Below are positions 35,906 to 48,197 of a stretch of DNA of 64,000 bases, piece by piece (within the stretch, counting starts at the first letter, position 1; every line of letters begins with the position of its first letter). This DNA comes from Rutpela maculata (lineage: Eukaryota > Arthropoda > Insecta > Coleoptera > Cerambycidae). A program made the position numbers and the translations under genes. The stretch is taken from contig OW386286.2 of the NCBI GenBank assembly GCA_936432065.2, forward strand, positions 6,813,208 to 6,877,207, in the 5' to 3' direction. Under the pieces are notes generated by a model, which was given only the letters and a program-made list of their open reading frames with translations, ran no database searches and had not been told where the DNA came from.

Positions 35906-36079
35906 CTTCGCAAGTGGCACACTTATTTATTAGTTATTATTATTATTTCCAACGCTGAATGATCACGCACCAATTCGTATCCTCCGCGTATGTTCATTCG
36001 TTGTAGCATTTTTTCTGGACCCATTGTCCCTCGTGTTCGATTCGAACAGATTCCGTGAGGCTTCCTTTCTTAGTGTTTT

Positions 36080-36340
36080 GGACCTAAGTCCCTTGTTTTT
36101 GGACCTGAGTCCCTTGTTTTGGACCTGAGTCCCTTGTTTTGGACCTGAGTCCCTCGTTTTGGACCTGAGTCCCTCGTTTTGGACCTGAGTCCCTCGTTTT
36201 GGACCTGAGTCCCTCGTTTTGGACCTGAGTCCCTCGTTTTAGACCTGAGTCCCTCGTTTTGGACCTGAGTCCCTTGTTTTGGACCTGAGTCCCTCGTTTT
36301 GGACCTGAGTCCCTTGTTTTAGACCTGAGTCCCTTGTTTT
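36080..36340. repeat. 20-bp minisatellite, 13 units, in the LTR element leader
   Basis: The unit is GGACCTGAGTCCCTCGTTTT; units alternate between CTCG and CTTG forms, and the first has one extra T. It lies about 420 bp inside the 5' LTR on the element's minus-strand sense. The unit length is not a multiple of three, so it is unlikely to be translated. Confidence 0.95.
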
Positions 36341-36742
36341 GCGAGTGCGTTTAATACATTTTATGAAATTCACTTTTTTGAGTTAATTACTGTACGCTCT
36401 TTTAATAATAATAACGCCAACACCAACAAATTTTTGATTCTCAAAGACAAATAATAATTAAAGAACTATGGTATACTAGTGATTCAAAACATAAATGATT
36501 CTGACAAATATTATTTCTATTTCCTCCTAAAGGCTTGTAAATGTCCCTATGATAAGGGTTGTTTTAATTGGTTTTCTTAATTATATTATAAACATTGCGA
36601 TATAATAGTGCTAGGCCCGTTTTCTTAGTACCCAATGTATATTTGTTGAAGTTTTCCTTACAAAGTTTATGCTCTGTTCCTTCTTATTTTTCACTGGATT
36701 TACACATTAAAGAATTAAGGCGCACTCGCTTTTATTTATATG

Positions 36743-36760
36743 GTTAATCCTCGTCGCCAC
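36743..36760 (-). other. Primer-binding-like site
   Basis: The minus strand directly after the 5' LTR reads GTGGCGACGAGGATTAAC. TGGCGAC is a usual start for tRNA-primed sites of insect Gypsy-like elements. The exact tRNA is not determined. Confidence 0.6.
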
Positions 36761-36942
36761 TGAACAATCACTTAAATTTGTTTAAATAAAACACTTTCTT
36801 TACTGTTGTACTTCACTCTGCTATCATATAAAGACTGCCTGCCTGGTCCTAATCCTTGTCCTGAGTCAGCAGTTATATCATAACAGCTCGAATGTTTTTA
36901 TTATAAGAAATCACATACACCAATGAGTAGTAGTACACTACA
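36761..36942 (-). repeat. 5' LTR (182 bp)
   Basis: Direct copy of 31813-31994. AAATC follows at 36943-36947. Confidence 0.93.
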
Positions 36943-36947
36943 AAATC

Positions 36948-37439
36948 AATTAGTAAATAAGAAAGTTATTAATCATTTAATTTTTTAAAAATATATTTTC
37001 TTAATTTTTGTCGCTTGTACTTAAATAAAAATCGTGCGAAATGTTATCTCTACAATAATAACATATCTAATGCGTTGAAATATAATTCTCTGAAGATATA
37101 TATTACAGACATTCCATTTTTGAAGTAATGTGTTTCGGGGAGGTGCATATGTATATGTGAATGTTAATAAATTTTGTTTGCTTTGCTTGCCTTGCAATCC
37201 AAAGATTGTGTGTTCGAACCCCAGACAGGTTGGATGTTTTTTTTTTAATTTTTTTTCACAACAAAGTTAGTATCACAAAATTTAGGATGTCCAAAAATTA
37301 ACATTATTTATAAGAAAATTGCGAAGAGTATCCTATAGAATGTGTAACAATTATATAAAAAGCTCAGTAAATTGGCGAAGTGTACGTTTTTAACTTGTTT
37401 CATATTACATTTGCCGGTATTCTCCATAAGTGCTTCATG
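36948..37439. other. Unassigned, with a tRNA-like B box
   Basis: TGTTCGAACCCC at about 37211 resembles a Pol III B box, but no A box or cloverleaf is visible. Otherwise no feature. Confidence 0.35.
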
Positions 37440-37600
37440 GTAATATGATCTTGCTTAGTACCTCACAATCACCTACCCATAATGTGCCTGGGTGATTTTC
37501 ATTTGCTCAGTCTACAATCATAATTTTCGTTTTGTTGTAGTTCACGCTTAGACCATAATTTGGAACTACTTTGGACTAGAAATAACAAAAATTGTAGTTT
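37440..37600 (-). pseudogene. LINE RT scrap
   Basis: The minus strand reads YNKTKIMIVD, then NENHPGTLWVGDCEV. The plus-strand fragment at about 42405-42450 has the same KTKIMxVD...AN..HP order, so both derive from one LINE family. No stops in this short piece. Confidence 0.6.
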
Positions 37601-37716
37601 TTGAAAGAGTGTATTTTGGAACTATTAACACTAGAGCATTTTTTGCCAGTTTTCTCAGAACTTTTTTGATTTGAATTTACTTCAATGTACCACATGGAAA
37701 TACAATTTGAAATTTG

Positions 37717-38211
37717 CAGGGGCGGCTCAAGGTAAATTTTCCACCCGGGCGGGAGAACTTTTGGCGCCCTTTCCTGAGGTCCTCAAGGACATACTTCATA
37801 CTAAAGTACAAGGATATCCCTTCGGACTCCGCGATCACTACTTTTTATCGCCTCATGCGGGGGGGAGCAAATAGAAATCCGAAAAAAAAATTTTTTCACC
37901 TCATAGAAGGACGTGGCTATTGGAAATCTAAAATCGCCTCATGGGGGGATGCAGGTAGAAATCCAAAAAAAAAATTTTTCCACCTCATGGGGAGGTTGCT
38001 ATTGAAAATCTGATTTTTTTTTATCGCCTCTTGGGGGGGGGGTGCAAATAGAAAAATCGCCTCATAAGGGAGGTGCTATTAAATATCTGACAATACATTT
38101 GTCTCATCGAAAGGATGCTATTAGAAATCCGAAAAAAAATTTGCCCTCCTTTATCCTCAATTTGGCGCCCCGGGCGACCGTCCGGGTTGCCCGGCCCTTA
38201 AGCCGCCCCTG
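37717..38211. mobile_element. hAT-type MITE (495 bp) with 8-bp TSD
   Basis: The ends are CAGGGGCGGCTCAAGG and its inverse (CCTTAAGCCGCCCCTG, one difference). The eight bases GAAATTTG flank both sides (37709-37716 and 38212-38219). CAGGGGCGG ends with an 8-bp duplication are the signature of hAT elements. The interior is noncoding, with several repeats of 'TCGCCTCATGGGGG'-type sequence (37850, 37935, 38025, 38060). It interrupts the left arm of the mariner relic. Confidence 0.92.
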
Positions 38212-38219
38212 GAAATTTG

Positions 38220-40842
38220 GGGTGCATAAACTACCTATAAAAATGGATATTTGGACATAAAAACGGTATGAGACCATTTCCGGTTTACCCGGAAATGACC
38301 GCAACTTTCGATTCTTAAATGGAACACCCTATATATCTTTACATATAGGGTTCAAATTAACATTATGAGTATACCATGAGACTTTCGCGAATTTTTGAGT
38401 CGATGTTCAGTTTTTTTAAGCATTTTAAGGCATTCGTCTAGAGTGCTTTGGAATACCAAAATTTGTTCTAGTTGTACGGCAGGTAAAGTCCAAGGGAAAA
38501 ATATAATTTTTCGTTTAATTTCATCAATAACTATTTACGAAGTCTCGAAAATTGAACAAGTCACTTTTTTATCGAAAACTTTTTCTTTCAAATGGTGGTG
38601 GCTCATAATAGTGTTCAATAAATTATAGATTTTTTTCTGAATTCATTGACATCCATTTCAAATCTGTGCTATTTGTTTTTCGATTTTATTTAATTTATTT
38701 AAAAATAAAAAATCACTTTCAATATAATTTTTTGTTGAACTTTAACGTAGTTGCCTCTGCACTATGATTTTTGAGACAATATTATAAAACAAAAGAAAGA
38801 TGACAAATGTAAACAATTATTGTTAGCAAAAGATTTGTATCCATTATCGATATTTCTTAACATGAACTACACCAATAAGGAAAAAACTAACATGATATTA
38901 ATTTTGTGCTTGCAGGTCAAATGTAAAGAAAACATCCGTTTCGTCATTATTTCAAGAAATTGGAGAGAAAAATGCGGCGAGAGCCACGTGCCCAAAATCA
39001 AGAATTCATCGTAAATGGAACTAGGAACCGTCAACCACAGTCAATCAACCTCAGTTAGAAAAATAGCGGAAGAACTAGGATCAAATAGGGAAACAGTAGG
39101 AAGAATTTTGAAAAAACATAATTACCGCTCGTTAAAGAACAATCTGCATCAACATTTGTACAAAGGAGATTCTGTAAGATGAATTGTGTTTTGCGAGTGG
39201 TTAATTAATAAGTTTCAAAGAAACAATAATTTTGCCTTCAACATCCTTTTTTCCGATGAAGCAAGTTTCACAAACAATGCGATGTTCAACTGGCAAAAAG
39301 TAAGATACTGGTCCCAACAAAATCAAAGATTAGTTGGACAAGTGAGGTTTCAAGAAAGATTTGGGCAGGTTTTTATGGAACATGAATCATTGGCCAAATA
39401 TTCTTCCAAGATACGCTGGCAGGACAAAGGTATCTCGAATTCTTACAAAATCAAATTTGGCAAGAAATTGAACAAGTTCCTCTAGCAAAATACCGATTGT
39501 TGTATTTCCAGCAAGACTGAGTACCACCCCATAACAGCCGCGTTGTTATGGATTATCTCAATGAAGCTTATGGCCCACAACTTATTTCAAAGCAGGGTTT
39601 CATAAGGTGGCCTGCAACGTCACCTGATCTAACCCCATTAAACTTCTTTGTTTGGGGTTATATCAAGGGACAGGTTTACAAAACTCCCGTTATGACCATC
39701 GAGGATCTTGAATTGAGAATAAGAACAGCTTTTAACAGCATCACTCCACAAAAGGAATATAATGAGTACCATAATTGTGCGAGCAAGAAAATGTATTGGT
39801 TGTGATAGGGTTTATTTTGAACAATATTTGTAAAATTCAAATGCGTTCACCATTTCTAGGAATTTATCACTTATAAGTGTGCGATTTGCACTTGTATAAT
39901 TGAAAAAAAAATTATACGAATAATGAAATGTGAATAACTATCTTTTTGTGGATAATAGCCTTTTAGTTCTCTCTTTTGTTTCTTAATGGGTATAAGTACT
40001 AGTGAAAACTATAAGGATCAATAAAAATGATTTTGAAAGTGATTTTTTATTTTTAAATAAATTCAATAAAATAGAAAAACAAATAGCATAGATTTGAAAT
40101 GGATATCAATGAATTAAAAAAAAAATCTATAATTTATTGAACACTATGAGCCACCCCCTTCCCATTTGAAAAAAAAAGTTCAACTATGGAGCCTTCATAT
40201 AGTTATTAATGAAATTAAACGAAAAGTTATATTTTTTTCTTAGACTTTACCTGTCATAGAACAAATTTTGGTATTCCAAAGCACTCTAGACGAATGTCTT
40301 AAAATGCTTAAAAAAACTGAACATCGACTCAAAAATTCGCAAAAGTTTCATGGTAAAATGTTGTCTTGAATCCAAATATGTAAAAACATAAATAGTAAAC
40401 CGGATATAGTCTCACACCGTTCTTATGTCCAAAAATCCATTTTTACAGGTAGTTTATGTACCCCAAATATCAAATGGATAAGTTAAATAATAAAGGAAAT
40501 ATAGCCTGTGGCACTCGGTATATTTCGAAATTTTCGAAAAAAGTGAAAAATTCTGAGTCAAAAACATGTAGCATGGTTTGCAATAACCTTTATAACTTTC
40601 TTCACGTAAAAGATCCTCATTTGCTTTTTGACATGCAGAAAGATCATAAAGTCAGCTACGCCCTAAAGAAGTGTTTAGTTTTTTACGTTACATTATGTCA
40701 ACTTCAAACCTCGAAAACTGGTTTAAGTCAAATGGAACACTCTGGAACTTTTTGCATTAAATTAAGTAAAATTAAATTCCCCTTTTCCCCATGTAGATTA
40801 ACTTACGACTTTTTGAATTATTTGCCCCCGTGGGACACCCTG
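38220..40842 (+). mobile_element. Decayed mariner with very long inverted arms
   Basis: A transposase relic (39010-39805) sits between inverted arms: about 38220-38735 mirrors about 40031-40477, with landmarks 'TTCGTCTAGAGTGCTTTGG' and 'TAAACTACCT'. The right end appears to be CCCTG at 40842 with TA at 40843-40844, some 365 bp beyond the matched arm. The corresponding left end is not found, partly because the hAT MITE lies in the left arm. It is likely an older relative of the intact element at 19803. Confidence 0.75.
39010..39805 (+). pseudogene. Mariner-like transposase, broken
   Basis: The pieces are in order: an HTH-like SVRKIAEELGSNRETVGR (39055), then LFSDEASF (first catalytic Asp, about 39253). 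A QQD..PPH site (second Asp, about 39514) is followed directly by an in-frame stop. WPATSPDLTPLNFFVWGYIK (third Asp, about 39632) comes last. Thirty-six codons separate the last two Asp codons, the same spacing as in the intact transposase at 20316. Besides the stop there are frameshifts near 39000, 39180 and 39485. It cannot make an active enzyme. Confidence 0.88.
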
Positions 40843-40861
40843 TATAACAACAACAAAAAAA

Positions 40862-41389
40862 TGTTTTTTTTTTTAATTCAAATAGGCTGAGAATCTCATG
40901 AAACATCGAGATTTTAAGTTTCCGGAAAAAATTCTGTCTGCCTGTCATTCTGTCCGTCATTTTGTTCTGTCTATCCTTCTGTCTGTAACTTTCTTTCATA
41001 AACCGCTCGAGAACGGTTTATGATATTGACCTGAAATTTGGTACACATATGTACTATAACGAGATCTGAAACTAGATTACATTTTTGTTCTTATTCCGCT
41101 GAAGATTTGGGGGTAAATGGGTAATTAGATAAAACAAGCAAGTAAGAGTAAATTGGAATTTAGTGTATGTACAAGAAGCTAAGGTTCCAACATTTTTTTG
41201 GCATCAGTCACCACTCCATTATTAAAGAGAGTAAAAAATCAAATTGTGATTTAGTGTGTGTGCAAGAACCAAAATCTTCAAAAAATTTCAAGCCACCCTC
41301 ACTACCCTCCTCTTTAATAATGGGGTGAAGTGGTAGTGGGAGACTTGGATAAGAAACCTGGAAGTACTAATTCTCCAGGCAGGGGTTTT
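40862..41389 (+). mobile_element. HINE-like element, diverged copy E, 5' truncated
   Basis: It keeps the order of the HINE core (CATCGAGATTTTAAGTTT, CTGT-rich tract, GAAATTTGGTACACATATGTA, GTGATTTAGTGTGTGT, and the end AGGCAGGGGTTTT) but lacks the 5' hairpin and is clearly older than the other copies. It starts about 18 bases after the right end of the mariner relic. Confidence 0.75.
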
Positions 41390-42394
41390 ACGTTGAATAC
41401 ATCTGCATAGAATTATTGACGAAAAACTGCAATCCTGCGAAACAAGCTCGAGAAATGGCCACAACAATGCTCTATCTTGATAGCTATTGGGATTAGGTTG
41501 TTTTTTTATTTAGAAATTGAGCAAACTTTAACTGAACTTTTGCGTGTGATTATATCAAGGACAGTGTGTTTTAAGATATCTGGAAAGTACGAAATTTTAT
41601 CTAGAAATGGCAAAAATTGAATTTTATCATATTTTTTTCTCTTCGAACTGCCTTTAGCTTAGGACGAAATAGGCTCATACAATCTACTACCACTTTGTGA
41701 TTTTATGCACTTTTTTCAAAAAAAAATGTCTAGGTTTACAATCGAGTTAGGATTCACAAACTTATTGCCATTTTTTAAGTCCTTTGAACATATAAGTTGA
41801 TACATAATTTGTTGTTTGTTAATGTCTATCCATTGTAACACATCTGACACACTTAAGGATAATAATAAATACTTTAAAAAAATTTAATCGGCCAAGATTT
41901 CGTAATATCCTGCAGCCATAGATCTTGAACATCTAACTAATTCTTATTTTATACGATATACGCATATAACCTTTCAATAAATTCAAGTACTACTTTGAAA
42001 ATCAATATTCTATACTATACATCACGTAGTCATTGCATTATTTAATTTTCTAAGAAAAAAATCCCGTAGCTTAAGCAGATTATATACGAGTAAATTTGCA
42101 GATATATACGCTATGATAAATATATTCCATTAAATTAGAGTGCAGGTATTCTATTCATATGGGTTGGCACTCCTGGGGGCAAGTCACGTTCTTTCAAGGC
42201 ATTACAAGGCGACGTCAAAACGAGGTCGTATGTGTTGTCCTGCTGTGGCTTCGGTAGCATCTTAGATGATATTACTAGACAATATAAAGCGGAACTGTAA
42301 GCTAAAATGCTCGTTTTATATTAGTTGTAACGCAAGAAAGAATATTTCATCTAGCAATGTCAAAATGAACAATGTAAAATTTCATTAAGCTCAT
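41390..42394. other. Unassigned AT-rich sequence
   Basis: No gene or repeat structure recognised. Confidence 0.4.
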
Positions 42395-42690
42395 ATAATT
42401 TTTAAACAACAAAACGAAAATTATGAATGTAGACTGAGCAAATGATAAACACCCAGACAGGATAGGCTGCTGTCAGGTAGTAAACAATATGGTGTTTACC
42501 TTGGAGCCCTTGTTGACACAACTGGCAACTACGAATATGAGATTCGGCGAAGAATACAGAAGGCATGATCGACAACTTGTCAGTTGACCAAAATTTGGAG
42601 TGATAGTAACATCAAGAAACGCGTTACGGATCAGTCTTGCTGGCGCCCTATAGTTTACACAATAAGTGTAAGAAGTAGGCCCACGGTCGT
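42395..42690 (+). pseudogene. LINE RT C-terminal fragment
   Basis: The plus strand reads KTKIMNVD near 42413, then, after decay, YLGALVDTTGNYEYEIRRRI (about 42500) and TCQLTKIWSDSNIKKRV (about 42577). These are the 'YLG..ID..G....EI..RI' and 'KIW.D..I' motifs of the LINE RT thumb/connection. Stops and a frameshift near 42567 show it is dead. The 37440 and 31390 fragments belong to the same family. Confidence 0.8.
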
Positions 42691-42801
42691 GCAAATTTAT
42701 TATAAATTATAATAATTATAATTATATATTATTATATTATATTATAAATTTTATTTTTAATTTTTACAAGTAATTATTTTTATTTATTTGCTTTCATCGT
42801 G

Positions 42802-42902
42802 ATTAGAAAATATTATTTAGGTATTAAGCAAATCACAACTTACAAATAAAATAAAAGTGTGTAAGTTGTGATTTGCTTAATACCTAAATAATATTTTCTA
42901 AT
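42802..42902. repeat. Perfect 42-bp-arm hairpin
   Basis: The arms at 42802-42843 and 42861-42902 are exact inverses around a 17-bp loop (AAATAAAATAAAAGTGT). It could be a tiny MITE or a recent foldback. No target duplication is visible. Confidence 0.9.
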
Positions 42903-42976
42903 TTATAATTTGTTTTGGATGTTATTCATTTATTAATTTAATAAATTGCCCTACTAGTACAGTAACTAGAGGTTTT

Positions 42977-44566
<1,590 letters not shown>

Positions 44567-44972
44567 TTGCATATTTTTTACCTTTAGATACTGTACTATA
44601 CAGGCTTTAACGATCTAAGACCGATAAATATTTTACTTATCCTAACATAAATAAAATCTATTTCCATACAACTGATTAATTTGACGAATAACAATCTATT
44701 TCGAAAAAATCAAAGCCTCTCAATGTGTTAATCTTGCAAGTGCATAGAATTTTTATAGGATTTGAAGGCAGCAAAAAAGTTAAGGGATATTCAAAAATGT
44801 GAAGAGAAATCTAGGAGGAAAAAAATAATATTAAACGATTTCGAGAAACATGGAATTTGGCGTAAAGTTCATATATTTTGCTTTAATAATGAAATTTTAC
44901 CTTTAAAGAAAATTGTACAGTCCTTGACTGAAGATGAAGATATACCCAGAATATGCCAAAGGACATATTAGA

Positions 44973-45672
44973 TGGGATTTGGGGTTTTCTCTGAAAATAT
45001 GGCAGATAGACAAAAACTGAGCTCGATTTTCGAGAAACAAACAATGGCATGAACCGCGATCGTCTATTTTTTTCGACTACCGAGCCACAGTGCGTTTTTG
45101 GAAAATTGTCATTTTTGGATGACCTCTATATCTCAATTACCAAGTATCGAATCGAAAATCGAGTAACACATTCTTAAGACACTTTTTTGAGTAGAATCCG
45201 TTGCTAATAAGAAAAAAATTATGCATGCCTCAGTTTTCGAGATATAAACATAACTTTTGTTTTTTTAAATGGAACACACCCTATAAATTATTTGACTATT
45301 CGATCACAACTTAAATTAGCTATCCAACGATACATCATATGTCATATTTATCTCTAGAAAAAGTGATACATTTTCGATAGATAAAATATATTTGTGAGGA
45401 GGCCATGGAAAACTATTCCAGCAATAACATTTCTTACAATATAAAATAATTTTGCCAAAAATAGGAAAAACTAAATTACAATTGTCTTCCATTGACATCT
45501 ATGCATATTTATCGAATTTCTAATATTTATTGAGAAGACCACGGTAAAAAAAAAGAAAATCGAAATAAACTAATTTGTGAGATAATTGTGAGTGAGCATT
45601 GTTAAAAATGGTTCAATTTAGTAATGGTGACAAATACAATATGATCAAGTGTTTTATAGAATGCGGTAGATT
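44973..45672 (+). mobile_element. 5' part of a mariner-type transposon, second copy
   Basis: It shares with 650-1046 (minus) the terminal block TGGGATTTGGGGTTTTCTCT, the block TCTTCCATTGACATCTATGC, the leader GAGCATTGTTAAAA and the start codon at 45608 (MVQFSNGDKYNMIKCFIECG). The coding part ends where the foldback at 45668 begins. It is longer than the first copy, which has lost the middle. Confidence 0.6.
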
Positions 45673-46022
45673 TATCCATAAAAAGTTACAGTGACTTCTA
45701 TAAAAATTCGAAACACCTACGTTGTGTGGAGTGAGACTATGTTCGACGCTGTGCTTGAAAACCACCCCCACGGGGTTGCGAGATGCCATCCCTATATCCG
45801 TAGGATGCTGGAAAAACAGAGAGAAACTAACCGGATTTACATTTTTATGGATGCTACGATTAGGAAAAATCGTGATGCACACTTCCAGCGTCCTACGGAT
45901 ATGGGGGTAGCATCTCGCAACCCCATGGGGGTGGTTTTCAAGTCTAGTTTCTTCTCACTTTCACACAACGCAGGTGTTTCGAATTTTTATAGAAGTCACT
46001 GTAACTTTTTATAGATAAATCT
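45668..46022. repeat. 355-bp foldback
   Basis: The arms 45668-45813 and 45877-46022 are inverse with a few differences. The ends are AGATTTATC and GATAAATCT. The 107-codon frame across it is a by-product of the palindrome. It abuts and probably interrupts the mariner-type relic. Confidence 0.85.
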
Positions 46023-47147
46023 TACATAGGGGGTAGTTTTCACACCATCTGAGGGTTGACACTGTAGGACGTTGATGGTACGTAAGTTTCTAGTTCTATT
46101 TTAGAGTACCACGCAAAGTAGAAATCCTGTTGGATTTTACGTTTTCTCTTGTTTGTGTCCTTTAAACTTAGGGTCGTTTATCCTTTAACAAAACTTAGAC
46201 ATTTCGAGCTTTTTCAGCAGTCATTACTGCTTTGGATCGATTTTTTTATAAATTGTTGCTAGTTTTCGCCCCTCACTGGGGGTGTGTTTCATATCTATTG
46301 TATGTACGCTGCTGTTTAATCTTAATTTGTATAATTCGATCGATTAGGATGTAACAACTATTCTCGTAGCTTAATATTCTTTGTACCCCAGTCCAGGGGT
46401 GTTTTTTGGCTCTAGCTAAAGATTTTGGGGGTGTACGAATTTTTTTGACCTCGGATTCGGATTCAGCGACCGAAAATACATAGGGATACATGGGTCTGGT
46501 TCGCTGGTCTGAACTTTTTTTTTGTGGGGCTGTGTTATATTAACAATAATTAATTTAAACCATTAATGAAAGCACACTTTCTAATGGATAAACGTTTTCA
46601 TCAATGTCATTTAAAACCCATTAAAAAAGGTTCGTTGAATATGAGTATTGGTTAACCGTTTTGCGAGGCCCTAGCTGTTTAGCTTCTAACGTGACTTCAC
46701 TCTCTGTATAATTCATCAATTATATCACACATTAAGCTGCAATATCGTTTGAATATCAATTTAATATATATTTGTCTCAAAATATTGTAATCATAATCAC
46801 AGCATGAACATACTCTATAATCGTTAAAACCATTGCAAGGAGGGATCTATTTAAGTACGAAAAGCTGATTTCGCGTGAGCCATTACAAACACAATATCGT
46901 GTTCAAGAGAGAATAGGCAGTTAGCGGAACGATTTTAAAGCTAATATTAAAAGCTTTTAAATTTTATAAAATCGCGCTTACTCTTCTACTTGCAGTAATA
47001 ATGTATGAATTCTGCTATAATGAGCATTCACTGCAGTGTAAAGGCTTTTTTGTGCATTACTTTTAAATTATTATGATAGACAGATATTTTGATGACTATT
47101 CTACTTTTACATACACAATGTATACAAGTCAATAGAAAAGTATATAA
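46023..47147. other. Unassigned sequence
   Basis: No gene, RNA or paired repeat recognised. Confidence 0.4.
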
Positions 47148-47756
47148 AAAATCGCTGCCCAAGGAATCACTACTTCCACATCCAGATTTGCTAACAGAGT
47201 CTCTCACAAGGAAAATATTTTTTATGTGGAAATAATTGTTTATGTCCCACATTGATAGTGGGGTGGAGGTAGTGATAGGGGAGTGGTAGTGGGGATGGAT
47301 GGTAAAAAGAATATTTCTTGTTCTTGTACACACACTAAATCACAATTTTTTTCACCCTCTTTTGTAATGAGAGTGACTAATGCCAAAATTTTTTTTAAGA
47401 CATTGTTCTCTTGTATATACTAAATACCAATTTTGTGGACTCTTACCTGTTTGATTTACATATTTATCCCCATTTACCCCAATTTACCCTCCAACCCTTC
47501 AACTGAATAGGATGAAAATATAATCTAGTTTCAGATCTCGTTAAATTACATATGTTCACCAAATTTCAAGTCAATATCTTAAACAGTTCCAGAGTAATCG
47601 TGCGCAAAAGAAAAGTTACAGAAAGACCGACAGACAGAAATTTTTTTTTGCTCAAACTTAAAATCTCGATGTTTCTTGACATTCTAAGCCTATTTGAACA
47701 ATACAAATTTTTTTAAATTTTTTTGCCGTTACTAAACTTCCACTGGATGTGGAAGT
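47148..47756 (-). mobile_element. HINE-like short element, copy F
   Basis: A minus-strand copy with both ends: hairpin ACTTCCACATCCAGTGGAAGT at 47736-47756 and GCAGCGATTTT at 47148. The GTCT tract is short, and the C-rich blocks are partly deleted (609 bp overall). Confidence 0.83.
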
Positions 47757-47788
47757 AAAATATCTTTAGTAAAAATATAAAAATATAT

Positions 47789-48193
47789 TGTAACGTGTTT
47801 CCACTCCTAGGAAACCACCCTCGCAAATTCCGTGAGTTCCAAAAATTATAACAAGAGATTGTCCACTAACACACTTTATTAAATAATTTACTGGATACTT
47901 CACAATACTGATTATTAACTTGAATGAACTTTACTGACTAAAAATAACAATGTTTATCACTTTGTTTTCACTTTGTACTCTAAACCTCACTTGTCAATCA
48001 AACTTCAAAACTACTTCTATACTTTCTGGACTACCCGCCGAGAATGACAGATCTCGATTTTTCTGTGATGACGCCACCATTCTCTAGATAATTCCGGATG
48101 TCATCACTCTAGAACTACTACTACTGGTGGTAGGTTCTTTCTCGAGTAGGTGCAAATACATCTGAATTAATTGAAGGGGTTGCAACCATCACA
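47789..48193 (-). mobile_element. Candidate solo LTR (405 bp)
   Basis: It begins TGTAACGTG and ends CATCACA on the plus strand (TG...CA on both strands), with ATAT immediately on each side (47785-47788, 48194-48197). On the minus strand an AATAAAG signal lies at about 47875. No internal region or second LTR is present, so it looks like a solo LTR left by recombination. The short AT target repeat could be chance. Confidence 0.55.
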
Positions 48194-48197
48194 ATAT

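Larger units (their letters stand above)
31813..36942 (-). mobile_element. LTR retrotransposon, complete ends, coding-dead
   Basis: A 5,130-bp element with 182-bp direct LTRs beginning TG and ending CA, a 5-bp target duplication (AAATC), a primer-binding-like site inside the LTR at 36761 and a polypurine tract inside the LTR at 31994. These place it on the minus strand. The two LTRs differ at one position by eye, so the insertion is young unless gene conversion has acted. The interior is decayed: only Gag zinc-knuckle and protease relics remain, and the space left for pol (about 1.8 kb) is too small. It also holds a LINE tail, a SINE, a palindrome and a minisatellite. The Gypsy-like class is inferred from the Gag/protease order and PBS type. 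Confidence 0.9.

Noticed and set aside
36080..36340. CRISPR array
   Set aside because: The 20-bp units are directly adjacent with no spacers and lie in an insect LTR element.
31813..36942. A TIR transposon or a segmental duplication explanation for the 182-bp repeats
   Set aside because: The repeats are direct, bounded by TG...CA, with a 5-bp target duplication, a primer site and a polypurine tract, which together specify an LTR element.
37190..37225. tRNA gene at the GTTCGAACCCC box
   Set aside because: No A box or acceptor stem nearby.
45691..46014. 107-codon plus-strand frame
   Set aside because: It spans a foldback, so the two arms encode related sequence by symmetry; no domain is seen.
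47028..47333. Minus-strand 101-codon frame
   Set aside because: It lies across the edge of HINE copy F and has no domain.
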